Translations under genes and position numbers: made by a program
NCBI GenBank assembly: GCA_000955785.1
Contig: JYOD01000039.1
Span: forward strand, 1 to 64,000
Direction of reading: 5' to 3'
DNA length: 64,000 nt
From: Burkholderiaceae bacterium 16
GTDB taxonomy: Bacteria; Pseudomonadota; Gammaproteobacteria; Burkholderiales; Burkholderiaceae
Notes under the pieces: generated by a model
Seen by the model: the letters and a program-made list of their open reading frames with translations, nothing else
The model's database searches: none
Told to the model about the DNA's origin: nothing
Shown: positions 34,947 to 43,286 of the stretch, piece after piece
Layout of the letters: each line of letters opens with the position of its first letter
How positions within the stretch are numbered: the stretch's first letter is position 1

Positions 34947-35481
34947 TAGGCCGCTCGACCCGACTACTGTGGCCATTCTCCGCGCGGTAGATGGTGTCAC
35001 CAAAGCACGGGGCCTGACATACTTCGTGGTGGGAGCCACGGCAAGAGATATCCTCCTGACCCATGTTCATCGTCTTAGAGCCACCCGAGCGACCAAGGAC
35101 GTTGATTTTGCACTTGCAGTCGAAAGCTGGACTCACTTCGACGAGATCCGGGACGAGCTAAGTCGGATCGAAGGTTTTCGGGTATCGGATGACATCCAGC
35201 ACCGCCTTTACTATCAGGTCGCCGATCAGCCTCCCTACCCGCTAGACCTCGTGCCGTTCGGCGGGGTAGCGACGCCTGAACACCTCGTTGTTTGGCCTCC
35301 CGACATGAAGATATTCATGAACGTGGCGGGATATCCAGAAGTTGCGGAGGCTGCGGAACAGGTCGAAGTGGCGGAAGGGCTTGTCGTCACTTTTGAGTTT
35401 CCCATCGCGCGCTATGCGCACCGGCTCATGCCGACCTCGGCGTTCCAGCCCGACTCACCTTCGCAGTGGCGTACGGCATGA
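34927..35481 (+). CDS. AbiEii-like nucleotidyltransferase, C-terminus replaced by a transposase tail
   Basis: A 184-residue protein. Residues 1-150 form a nucleotidyltransferase core: VVGATARDILL and the catalytic Asp pair in TKDVDFALAV, as in AbiEii/AbiGii toxins. These proteins normally go on for another 60-100 residues. Here the frame runs into FEFPIARYAHRLMPTSAF and a stop, which matches in length and 19 of 30 residues the end of the Tn3-family transposase at 42336-42428. The toxin gene has thus lost its own 3' end, and its activity is doubtful. It overlaps the antitoxin gene by 20 bp. Confidence 0.7.
   Translation: MYSINSDRPLDPTTVAILRAVDGVTKARGLTYFVVGATARDILLTHVHRLRATRATKDVDFALAVESWTHFDEIRDELSRIEGFRVSDDIQHRLYYQVADQPPYPLDLVPFGGVATPEHLVVWPPDMKIFMNVAGYPEVAEAAEQVEVAEGLVVTFEFPIARYAHRLMPTSAFQPDSPSQWRTA
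35389..35481 (+). repeat. 93-bp Tn3 transposase tail, copy 1
   Basis: The last 93 bp of the toxin frame correspond to 42336-42428, the end of the Tn3-family transposase. Both have the same length, both end in a stop codon, and their products share TFEFPIARYAHRL. Similarity stops at the stop codon. It marks where a transposon end was left behind. Confidence 0.65.
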
Positions 35482-35723
35482 CCATTTTGCTTTGAAAGCG
35501 GCTCAGAGGACGGTGCCAAAGACCTGCACATCAGCGGCATATATCCCCTGCCGGCAAGAGCTTGGCGTCGGTCCATCCGTCGGCCGCGATTAAGCTTTTT
35601 GGAGGCTTACATCCCTGCCTCCGCGGCCATGCTTGTGTCGCGATCGGTACATCTGCGGATACGGGGAATGGACCAGTCAGCAAGTGGTTGATTTTACAGG
35701 AATTTATTGGGGCACCGGCCGGA

Positions 35724-35777
35724 AACCCGCATGAATACTGGGGGCTGCTGCCCCGGTAAACTGCAGCGAAAACAAAG
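35724..35777 (+). repeat. Inverted-repeat element, left copy
   Basis: About 54 bp starting AACCCGCATGAAT, including a GGGG...CCCC hairpin and GGTAAACTGCA. It matches, in inverted orientation and at roughly 85 percent by eye, 39285-39333. It contains an ATG followed by 17 codons (MNTGGCCPGKLQRKQSD) that parallel the start of the frame at 39323. It joins directly to the KfrA-like fragment. Confidence 0.65.
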
Positions 35778-36467
35778 CGATACCGGGCCGAGGCGCGGCT
35801 GCAGGCGAGCGAGGCGGAGGCCCAGCGCGACCAGGCGCGCGCCGCGGTGGCGGTGGCCGAGCAGGAGAAAGCCGCCGTACAGGCCGACTTCGACGCAGCC
35901 CAGCAGGCGCGCGCGGCGCTACAGGGGGAACTGGACGCCGAGCGCCAGGCCCACGCCGCCGCGCGGGCGCGTCAGGAGGCGGGGCAGCGCCAGATCGAGG
36001 CACTGGAGCGGCAATTGGGAGAGTTGCGTAGCCAATTCTCGACGGAGCTGGAACGCACCCGCGAGCAGGTGGCCGTCGCGCAGGAGCGGGCCAGTGCCAC
36101 CGAGCGCCGCGTGCTGCGCGAGATCGACCAGGAGCGCACGCTGCGCCAGAAGGCCGAGCAGGCAGTCGCGGACCTGCGTACCGAACTGGCGGCCGTGCAG
36201 GCGAGGGCGCACGACGCCGCCGTGGCCGGTGCCGAGGAGCGGGCGCGGTTGCAGGCCGAGCGCGACACGCTCAGCCGGCAACTGGCGGAGGCAGCGCAGG
36301 TGATCGGACGAGGGCAGGCGGCGCAAGAAGGGCTGCGGGCCGAACTGGCAGCGGCGCTGCGGCGGGCCGAGCGCGCGCAAGCCGAGGCCACCGCGACGCG
36401 CCGCATGGCGGCCACCAAGCGCCATGTGCCAGCGACCAAAACCAAGTTCAAGCCGGGACCGGCCTGA
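35778..36467 (+). pseudogene. 5'-truncated KfrA-like coiled-coil gene
   Basis: A 229-codon open stretch with no start: YRAEARLQASEAEAQRDQARA leads into a continuous Ala/Glu/Arg/Gln coiled coil (for example QQARAALQGELDAERQAHA) and a basic tail, ATKTKFKPGPA. This is the C-terminal rod of plasmid KfrA-type DNA-binding proteins. The N-terminal helix-turn-helix domain of about 120 residues is missing, cut at the inverted repeat at 35777. A GTG at 35847 could start translation but lacks a ribosome binding site. Confidence 0.6.
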
Positions 36468-36722
36468 GGAGGGGAGGAGGCGAGGATTTGTCCGCCGCGA
36501 GATGGGATAAGTCTGTGGACAAACCGCACGAGGACAGATGCCCGGCGGGCTGCTCGGATCTGATTAATTTTTAAGCGGCGGGGTGACCACATGATTCCCA
36601 ATCCCCAAGGGAGCGGATTGCTTTACACCGTCGATCCGCCGGAACAATGTTGAGGCCCAACGGTCTTTGAGACGACCACGCAGGATCCTGCTCCGCAGCT
36701 TCCTCAAATCTGTGCACCTAAA

Positions 36723-36878
36723 ATGTTGTCGATCGAAATCGAGCGCGCCGAAGCGATTACCTGGACCCGCATCCAGATGGCCCAGCACGGGCTGACCCTG
36801 GCCCACCTGCAGGCCGCCGGCTGTTTTGCCGAGCCGCCACCGGCGACGTTGCCGGGGGCGGTGCGCTATTGCAATAGG
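36723..36878 (+). pseudogene. H-NS-family fragment
   Basis: From the ATG at 36723 the product begins MLSIEIERAEAITW and then has RIQMAQHGLTLAHLQAAG and AVRYCN. These match the linker and the start of the DNA-binding domain of H-NS-like proteins of beta-proteobacterial plasmids. After about 36878 the expected WSGRGRxPxWL motif is missing and the frame turns into unrelated, Cys-rich sequence. The gene has lost its C-terminal DNA-binding part. Confidence 0.55.
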
Positions 36879-37273
36879 CGGGGAAGGCTGTCAGCAAACT
36901 GTCAATGTGCCTGTTGTGTCATTGGGGTTTACGCTAGGGTCATCGAAGGTTGCCAGGCCAAGGGCAGAAGCGACGATTGGAAGACCTTGCGGGTCGCTGC
37001 CCCGCGATCTTGGGGCGGAGGCGGCGGTAGAGAGCCAGGTGCCCAGCGCACGGCGAGCGGTTACACCGATGTGAAGGCCAGGTTCGGATGTACGGTTCCG
37101 GTCAAGGCTAAAATGTACACACGTGAAACAAAAGTCGGGTTGCTTCACCAGACAAGCAAATGGAATGTATCCCCGCGCAAGGTATGTGATCGGTAGTCTG
37201 ATGGCGCAGCGGCATAAGTACCTTCGCCACCCACTGGCCGACTGCCTGCCTTGCGCACCAACCTGAAGTTGGA
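36879..37273. other. Stretch without a recognisable gene after the H-NS fragment
   Basis: About 395 bp of mixed composition. The H-NS frame continues open to 37196, but its sequence is not protein-like. I see no repeat, hairpin or promoter that I can support. Confidence 0.4.
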
Positions 37274-37525
37274 ATGATGAAGACTAGAACTTCGATCGTT
37301 GCGATAGTGCTCACCGCCCTCAGCTCGTTGGCGCATGCGAGCCTGGCGACGGATGCCCACGCGTTCAAGAGCGGTATAAAGACAGCAGGGAAGCAGAGCG
37401 GGCATGCTGTGCGCGATGCCGCGCACGCGGTTGGCCACGGTGCGAAAGCGGCCGGCCATGCCGTTGCCGACGCAAGTAGGCACGGCTATCACGTGACGAA
37501 GAAGGTCGTGACAGGGCACGAATAG
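37274..37525 (+). CDS. Small exported His/Ala-rich protein
   Basis: An 83-residue protein with a clear signal peptide (MMKTRTSIVAIVLTALSSLA, cleavage near AHA). The mature part is short, rich in His, Ala and Gly (GHAVRDAAHAVGHGAKAAGH) and has a GxxxA-like periodicity. Starts at 37274 or 37277 are both possible. No family is recognised. Similar small periplasmic His-rich proteins are common in metal-exposed Cupriavidus, but metal binding here is only a guess. It stands alone, 44 bp before psuG. Confidence 0.6.
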   Translation: MMKTRTSIVAIVLTALSSLAHASLATDAHAFKSGIKTAGKQSGHAVRDAAHAVGHGAKAAGHAVADASRHGYHVTKKVVTGHE

Positions 37526-37568
37526 AGGTCGAGGAAAGCCGTCGAATCTCACCGCCGAAAGCATCATC

Positions 37569-38516
37569 ATGGTTGCCGACCTGGCTCACTCATGGTTGAC
37601 CTTCAGTGCGCCTGTGGCCGCTGCACAGGCCGCCGGCCGCCCGCTCGTGGCGCTGGAATCGACCATCATCGCTCACGGCATGCCCTACCCGGAGAACGTT
37701 CGCACCGCGCGCGAAGTGGAGGCCTTGATCCGCGGCCTGGGAGCCGAGCCTGCGACGATCGCGCTGATTGGCGGGCGAATCCGCATCGGCCTTTCGGACG
37801 ACGAGCTGGAACTGCTCGGCCGCTCGGACCAGGCACTCAAGGTTAGCCGCCGCGACCTGCCGGCCGTGCTGGCCAGCGGCGGGCTCGGCGCCACGACCGT
37901 GGCCGGCACCATGATCTGCGCGGCGCTGGCCGGCATCGAGGTCTTCGTCACCGGCGGCATTGGCGGCGTGCACCGCGGTGCGCAGGAGACCTTTGACATC
38001 TCGGCCGACCTGCAGGAACTCGCGAAGACTTCAGTGGCGGTGGTCTGTGCCGGTGCGAAGTCCATCCTGGACATCGGGCTCACACTGGAATACCTGGAAA
38101 CACATGGTGTGCCGGTGCTCAGTTGCGAGCAAGACAATTTCGCTGCGTTCTACACGCGCGACAGCGGCTTTCGCGCGGATTTCAGGCTGGACGAGGCGGC
38201 GCAGCAGGCACGCTTCATCCGCACCAAGTGGGACCTGGGCCTTGCGGGCGGCGTGGTGTTGAGCACCCCGGTGCCGGAAGCAGCAGCGATGGCATCCGAG
38301 GAAATCAACACGCTGACTCAGCAGGCGCTCGCCGAGGCCAAGGCGCAAGGAATTACCGGCAAGGCCGTGACTCCCTTCCTGCTGGCTCGCATCAAGGCGC
38401 TGACAAGTGGGCGCAGCCTGGCGACAAACATCGCGCTTGTCAAACATAACGCCCAGGTGGGGGCAAGGCTGGCGCTGGCACTGGCACACATGGGGTGCGG
38501 GGCGGGCGCAGCGTAG
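37569..38516 (+). CDS. psuG: Pseudouridine-5'-phosphate glycosidase
   Basis: A 315-residue PsuG. It splits pseudouridine 5'-phosphate into uracil and ribose 5-phosphate. Catalytic residues correspond to the E. coli enzyme: Glu30 in ALESTIIAHGMPYPEN and Lys91 in ALKVSRRDLP. The central strands VTGGIGGVHRGAQETFDISADL and CAGAKSILD are typical. The partner kinase psuK is not in the window, although the two are usually adjacent. A truncated GntR-type gene follows tail to tail. The surrounding segment is enclosed by an inverted repeat pair. Confidence 0.92.
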   Translation: MVADLAHSWLTFSAPVAAAQAAGRPLVALESTIIAHGMPYPENVRTAREVEALIRGLGAEPATIALIGGRIRIGLSDDELELLGRSDQALKVSRRDLPAVLASGGLGATTVAGTMICAALAGIEVFVTGGIGGVHRGAQETFDISADLQELAKTSVAVVCAGAKSILDIGLTLEYLETHGVPVLSCEQDNFAAFYTRDSGFRADFRLDEAAQQARFIRTKWDLGLAGGVVLSTPVPEAAAMASEEINTLTQQALAEAKAQGITGKAVTPFLLARIKALTSGRSLATNIALVKHNAQVGARLALALAHMGCGAGAA

Positions 38517-38562
38517 CCGCCGGAAGGGCGGGCAGCGCGGTTGCCGCAGCGGGCAGGGAGCC

Positions 38563-39128
38563 TCAGCGGAAATAGTCCGAGAACCGCGCGCGGATGTCGT
38601 CGATGTTGGCCAGCGTGCCGGACAAGTGCGCGCGCAGCGCGGCCTCGGCACGCGCCGGATCGGCGCACGCGATGGCGTTGACGATGGCGTCGTGGTCGCG
38701 CAGCACGGCTACTGCCTTGCCAAGAATGGGCAGGTGCAGGCGGCGCAGCCGATCCAGGTGGCCGCTTTGCCGGCGCACCAGGCCCCACAGGTCCGGTACC
38801 TTCACGGCGTCGTAGAGCTCGCGATGGAAGGCCTGGTCGGTCACGGTGAATTCGTCGAGGTCTTGCAGTTCCAGCATCATGCGCTGCCGCGCGATCGTGG
38901 CGCGCAGGCGCTCGACCAGGACAGGATCGGCCTGCAGCGCCAGCGTGCGAACGATTTCGAGCTCGACCGAGCGGCGCAGGAAATGCGCCTGCGTAGCCAG
39001 GCCGACGTCGATCGGGCTGACCACCGTGGCGTGCTGCGGAAAGATGTCGACCAGGCTCTCTTCACCCAGGCGTATCAGCGCGTCGCGAACCGGGGTCTGG
39101 CTGGTCCCGTACTGCTCGGCGAAGCGTA
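38563..39128 (-). pseudogene. GntR/FCD-family regulator missing its N-terminus
   Basis: From about 39128 downward the product is a GntR regulator: RFAEQYGTSQTPVRDALIRLGEESL is the second half of the winged helix and LDEFTVTDQAFHRELY begins the FCD effector domain, complete to the end. The first 30-35 residues of the winged helix, with the first recognition helices, are absent. The frame continues upstream through unrelated sequence to 39207 (MVAGKPCRQ). DNA binding is therefore improbable. The break coincides with the join to the frame starting at 39323. It may have regulated psuG. Confidence 0.7.
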
Positions 39129-39323
39129 CCAATCTGGGGTAATCTTTTCGTAAAATCTGGGGCGGTTTCCCCGAAAGGCTTTGTCGACAAGGCTTTCCGG
39201 CAACCACACCCCTGTCGCCCGCTGCAAATGAGAGGAGGGCGTAACATAACCGCCCGCGATTCGGATCGCAGGGTCTCCTTGATTTTGTTGCAGTTTACCG
39301 GGGTAGAGGCCCCTAGCATTCAT
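39075..39323 (-). pseudogene. Unknown gene start fused out of frame to the GntR remnant
   Basis: An 82-codon frame beginning MNARGLYPGKLQQNQGD. The first 65 residues look protein-like (GVWLPESLVDKAFRGNRP, YEKITPDWY) and belong to no family I recognise. The last 17 are read out of frame through the GntR gene. A related 17-codon start lies at 35731 next to the KfrA fragment, so this seems to be a repeated gene start of plasmid origin. It has a dyad just upstream. Confidence 0.4.
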
Positions 39324-39333
39324 GCGGGTTCTC
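39285..39333 (-). repeat. Inverted-repeat element, right copy
   Basis: The minus strand reads AACCCGCATGAATGCTAGGG and on to CCCCGGTAAACTGCAACAAA. It is the inverted partner of 35724-35777. The two copies point towards each other and enclose about 3.5 kb containing the KfrA and H-NS fragments, the small exported protein, psuG and the GntR remnant. Confidence 0.65.
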
Positions 39334-39339
39334 GGGCGG

Positions 39340-39358
39340 TTGACTAGTAAATAGTCAA
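39340..39358 (-). promoter_or_regulatory. Dyad operator upstream of the 39323 start
   Basis: A perfect inverted repeat, TTGACTA-N5-TAGTCAA, 17 bp upstream of the ATG at 39323. Its left arm also forms a TTGACT hexamer, so a promoter and a repressor site may overlap here. The left inverted-repeat copy lacks this dyad. Confidence 0.45.
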
Positions 39359-39494
39359 GTAAGTCAAAGAGTTGCTGTTTGCTGTTGCCTGCATTTATGG
39401 ATGCCTAATGCAGCCCGTTTCGGGTCGGCACGTTGCGTCTCAGTCTCATTGCCGCTAATCTCCGCAGTCCGTCTCACGCTTGGGAGAAAGCGCG

Positions 39495-42428
39495 ATGGAC
39501 CACTGGCAAATGGCGTATCTGGGCATCCGGCAGCTTCCGCGCGAACTCAGCAAGTTCTAACTCGCCACGTTCTTTACTTTCTCCTCCAAGGAACGGGCCT
39601 TGATCGACGCCCGGCGCAGCCACCTGTACCGCCTCGCCTGTGCCGTACACATCGGCTTTGTCCGCATGACGGGGCGCACTCTCGATGCCTACAAGCAGGT
39701 GCCCAAATTCCTCTGGGGTTATGTCGGCGCGCAAATCGGCGTGACCCCGCCGGACATGGGCACGCTGGGCGCGCTCTATGACGGCCGCACCGATACCCTG
39801 GTAGATCATCAGATGTTGGCCTACCAAGCCCTCGGGTTCAGCCCGATGGCCGAGCATCAGCGTCGTTACGTGACGCGCTGGCCTAAGGAGCGGCTGGCGG
39901 GGCAGCCGAGCCGCAGTGATCTGCTGCATGAGCTGAAGCGCTGGCTGTACGAGCATCGCATCCTGATCCAGCATGACCGGGCGCTGAAGCGCCTCATCAG
40001 TCAGGTCGTGGAGGCCTCCGAGGCGGCACTGGCTGACACGCTCGTGCAAGCCTATGGCGAGGCGTCCCTGGATGCCTGGGGCACCTTGCTAGCACGGTCG
40101 GAAGGCGACCGCGCGAGTCTCCAGCAATGGCTGTGGGCCGTTCCGTTGCGCAACTCGACGCATCAGATGGGCGAGTTGTTTGACAAGATCGACCGGCTGT
40201 ACAAGCTGGGCATCCACAAAGGCTGGCCGGCGGCATGCAATGAGGCGGTGGTACGCCACTATGCACGGCGCTGCGCCAATCGTCCAGCGTCAATCAGCAA
40301 ACGGGTCGCGCAGCAGTCCCGCCGCCTGGAAACAGCTTGCTTCCTTCGCTATGCCCTATGCGCTGCCACGGACCAGCTATCGTCCATTCTGCGGCACTGG
40401 ATTCGCAAATCGGTCAATGATGCCCGACGCCTGATCGACGCCGGTCGGCCGGACCCTGACACCAAGTTACGGGAATTTGCTGCAGCCGTCAAAGCGCTGG
40501 CCGCCGACGAAACGCTGACGCGGGAAGCACTCTGCCAACAGTTGGAGACCCTGGCCGATGCGGCGACTGGTCAGAATCAGCGGAGCCGTGCCAGCCTGAT
40601 CCGCGCGCAACTTCTGTCACGACATCGGCAAGCCCGAGCTATGCTGGGCAGGCTGGTTCGCCTGCCATTCGCCGCACAGTCGGTCCACCCGGTGATCGAG
40701 GCGATGGAGGTGCTGCGCAAGCTCTATGCTCGTAGGGCTGACTGGCTTCCTGAACGGGTAGCGGTTCGGTTGGGACGCGCCTGGCAGCCGGCCTTGGAGG
40801 GGCAGGATCGTCAGCGGGCCCTGGCCGCCTTCGAATGGGGACGCTGTTCGCCCTGCGGGTTGGGCTGCGTAATGGCTCGGTCTTCCTGGACCATAGCTTC
40901 GCCTTCCGCAGCCAAGCTGCACTGCTGATCCCCACGAGGATTGGCGGGCCCGTCGCAACCACTTCTATGGCCATCTCAAACTGCCGCAGGATGCGAAGGC
41001 GTTCCTGGAGCCCGTCATTGCGCATTTGGATGTGGGGCTTGCCAGGTTGCGCGACGCCGCGCTGCGTGGGGACCTGAGAATCGATAGCGCGATCCACATC
41101 GATCCGCTCGCGGCGAAGGCGCCGGGAGCTTCGGTGGATGCCCTGCGGCGCGCGCTCTTCGAGCGGCACCCCGGTGGACAGGTGCCGGAAATCCTGCTGG
41201 AGATCGACAGCAGCACGCACTTCAGTTGGCTCCTGCTGGGCCGAGAACCCCATTCGCGCAGCGAGCTGCTGATGGTTTACGCGGCGGTATTGGCGCACGG
41301 GACCTCGATGTCGGCGGCGGACCTCGCGCGCATGGTGCCGGAGCTGGCTCCCAGCGCGATCCGGCAGATGATGCATCGCATCGCGGACGAGCGCAAACTC
41401 CGGCAGGCCGCCGATGCCGTCCTGGTCTTCATGCACCAGCACCCAATTGCCCGGCACTGGGGACGCACCGATCTGGCGTCGTCGGACATGATGTCGCTGG
41501 AGACAACCCGCACAGTCTGGCAGGCGCGTGCCGATCCGCGCCGGCGCACGGCGTCGATCGGCATGTACACCCATGTCCATGACCGCTGGGGCATCTTCTA
41601 TGACCAGCCGATCCTGCTGAACGAGCGGCAGGCTGGCGCAGCCATTGAGGGTGTGATTCGCCAGAGCGGATCAGAGGACGTGGCGCAACTGGCCGTCGAT
41701 ACGCACGGCTACACCGATTTCGCCATGAGTCTGTCCCGGCTGCTTGGCTTTGATCTTTGCCCACGGCTCGCTCATCTGCGCGACCGCCGCCTACATGTGC
41801 CCAGGCATCATGACGTGCCGACCGAGTTGGCGGCTGTAGCAGATGCCGATGTACGGCTGAACCTGATCGAAAGCGCCTGGGACGAGCTGGTCCGGATCGC
41901 GGCCTCGGTGCAGAGTGGGCAATGCACCGTCGTGCAGGCACTGACGCGCTTTGGCGCGGCGGCGCGAGGCCAGCCCGTCTATGAAGCGGGCGTTCATCTC
42001 GGCCGGCTGTTCCGTACGATATTCCTGATCGACTATTTCACCATTCCGGCGTTCCGCCATGAAATGCAGCACGCCTTGAACCGTGGCGAGGCGGTACACA
42101 CTGTGCAGAGGGCGATCCACCACGGCAAGATTCCCGTCGAACTGACGCGGCACGATGCTTCGATGGCGGCGGTATCCTCGGCCTTGACGTTACTGTCCAT
42201 GCGGTGATGGCGTGGAACACGCTGCAAATGCAACGCGCGTTGGATGAAATCGAGGCCATCGGCGGTGAAAGGATGCGCGCCGAGGATCTGCGCCAGATCG
42301 CGCCGACTCACCTTGAAGGAATCAATCCCCGGGGTACCTTTGAATTTCCAATCGCACGCTACGCCCATCGACTCTTGCCCAGTGTGGTGCTCCCGCCCGA
42401 TCCGCGGTCGCAGCGGCACACTGCATAG
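39495..42428 (+). pseudogene. tnpA: Tn3-family transposase, inactivated
   Basis: A nearly full-length Tn3 transposase of about 975 codons with a DUF4158-type N-terminus (MDHWQMAYLGIRQLPRELSK) and the catalytic domain in the second half (HDRWGIFYDQPILLNERQAG, AVDTHGYTDFAMSLSRLLG). It is broken four times. An in-frame TAA stands at codon 22 (39558). A lost base follows FEW near 40834, a lost base after LIP near 40929, and a lost base at about 42195, where LLS-NAVMAWNT would be expected. The last piece (42204-42428) carries the C-terminus, WNTLQMQRALDEIEAIGG. All lesions are small, so the loss is fairly recent. I could not find the 38-bp terminal repeats or a resolvase gene. Confidence 0.85.
42336..42428 (+). 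repeat. 93-bp Tn3 transposase tail, copy 2
   Basis: The last 93 bp of this transposase, coding TFEFPIARYAHRLLPSVV, match copy 1 at 35389-35481 in length, reading frame and stop position. Confidence 0.65.
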
Positions 42429-42441
42429 GTAGTGCAACCCA

Positions 42442-42585
42442 TCATCGGATGCAGATCAAACGGCTGCCGAAGCGAACTCCGCTCATGAGGTCCGCGATAG
42501 CAGCACGGGGAGAAGCGTTACGGTCGGCTTCCGGCATCGTCGAGGTGGTGGCTAAACGCCTCATGTCTGTGTCAATTTCGCTCAT
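42442..42585 (-). CDS. Small hypothetical protein with a strong ribosome binding site
   Basis: A 47-residue frame, MSEIDTDMRRLATTSTMPEA onward, with AAGGAGACG 5-6 nt before the ATG at 42585. No domain, signal peptide or membrane segment is seen. It lies just beyond the transposase stop and convergent with it. It could be a real small gene or the remaining start of a gene cut by the transposon. Confidence 0.35.
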   Translation of the reverse strand: MSEIDTDMRRLATTSTMPEADRNASPRAAIADLMSGVRFGSRLICIR

Positions 42586-42691
42586 TCGCTGCGTCTCCTT
42601 CGAACGACCACTCGCCAGTAAACGATGAACGGGCGTTCCCGACCCCATTTGGGACATCAGCGGCTATGAGCAGAACCTTCACTAGATCTGG

Positions 42692-43159
42692 TCACACTCC
42701 GAGTTCCTTTTTGCTGCGGAGGTCGAACGCCTGTCTCGCCTGTTCAATGGCCGGGAGATGCGCGATGGCCCATAGGCCGAGTGCTTCCACAGGTGTCCTT
42801 AGCGAGTGGCCGAGGGAGGTCAACGCGTAGTCAACGCGCGGCGGAATAGTGGCGTGTACGGTCCGCGCAACCAGTCCGTCTCGTTCCAATCCCCGCAGAG
42901 TCAGGGTCAGCATTCGCTGCGAGATGCCGCCGATCTTCCGCTTCATTTCATTGAACCGCATGGGTCCGTCAGCAAGGAGTACGACGATGAGGACGCTCCA
43001 CCTATCGCCAATGCGCGCGAGGACAGCCCCCGCTCCCTGGCAGTCTCTGGGTAGATCTATCCCGTTACGTCTGTCCAACATGCCGGGCAAGTGGCCCTTG
43101 TGCTCGACAACCGTGCCAGTCGCATCGTCAGGCTCCCGTTGAATGGTCGCAGGTAACAT
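42692..43159 (-). CDS. HxlR-family transcriptional regulator
   Basis: A 155-residue winged-helix protein: DCQGAGAVLARIGDRWSVLI, RFNEMKRKIGGISQRMLTLTL and GLVARTVHATIPPRVDYALT follow the HxlR pattern, with the N-terminal Cys used as a redox switch in some members. The ATG at 43159 has AAGGAGG upstream; in-frame codons further upstream are not needed. It diverges from the azoreductase gene. In Bacillus the HxlR protein YodB represses azoR1 and senses quinones through Cys, a plausible model here. Confidence 0.85.
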   Translation of the reverse strand: MLPATIQREPDDATGTVVEHKGHLPGMLDRRNGIDLPRDCQGAGAVLARIGDRWSVLIVVLLADGPMRFNEMKRKIGGISQRMLTLTLRGLERDGLVARTVHATIPPRVDYALTSLGHSLRTPVEALGLWAIAHLPAIEQARQAFDLRSKKELGV

Positions 43160-43286
43160 CGATGTGCCTCCTTGTGGCGGACGCGAATGGCGGGTATGTT
43201 GGTCGCGAGCCATCATGCAATCGCGCCCATTGAATTCGGACTGTTCAACTCCGCGATGGGCAGCGCATACCATTGGAGATCCCCGA

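Noticed and set aside
36468..36560. Plasmid replication origin (TGTGGACAA, a DnaA-box-like sequence after the KfrA fragment)
   Set aside because: A single box without iterons, an AT-rich stretch or a rep gene is not enough.
37040..37130. Possible group II intron end (a GAGCC start and a GTACGGTTCC-like stretch)
   Set aside because: The two halves are about 70 nt apart instead of forming a 34-nt domain V hairpin, and no reverse transcriptase gene is near.
36879..37196. Continuation of the H-NS-like frame as a longer gene
   Set aside because: After 36878 the product is Cys-rich, without codon bias, and lacks the H-NS DNA-binding motif, so only the first part is called.
39340..39500. Terminal inverted repeat of the Tn3 element
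   Set aside because: No 38-bp GGGG-type Tn3 end could be matched left of 39495 or right of 42428, so the element's borders cannot be stated.
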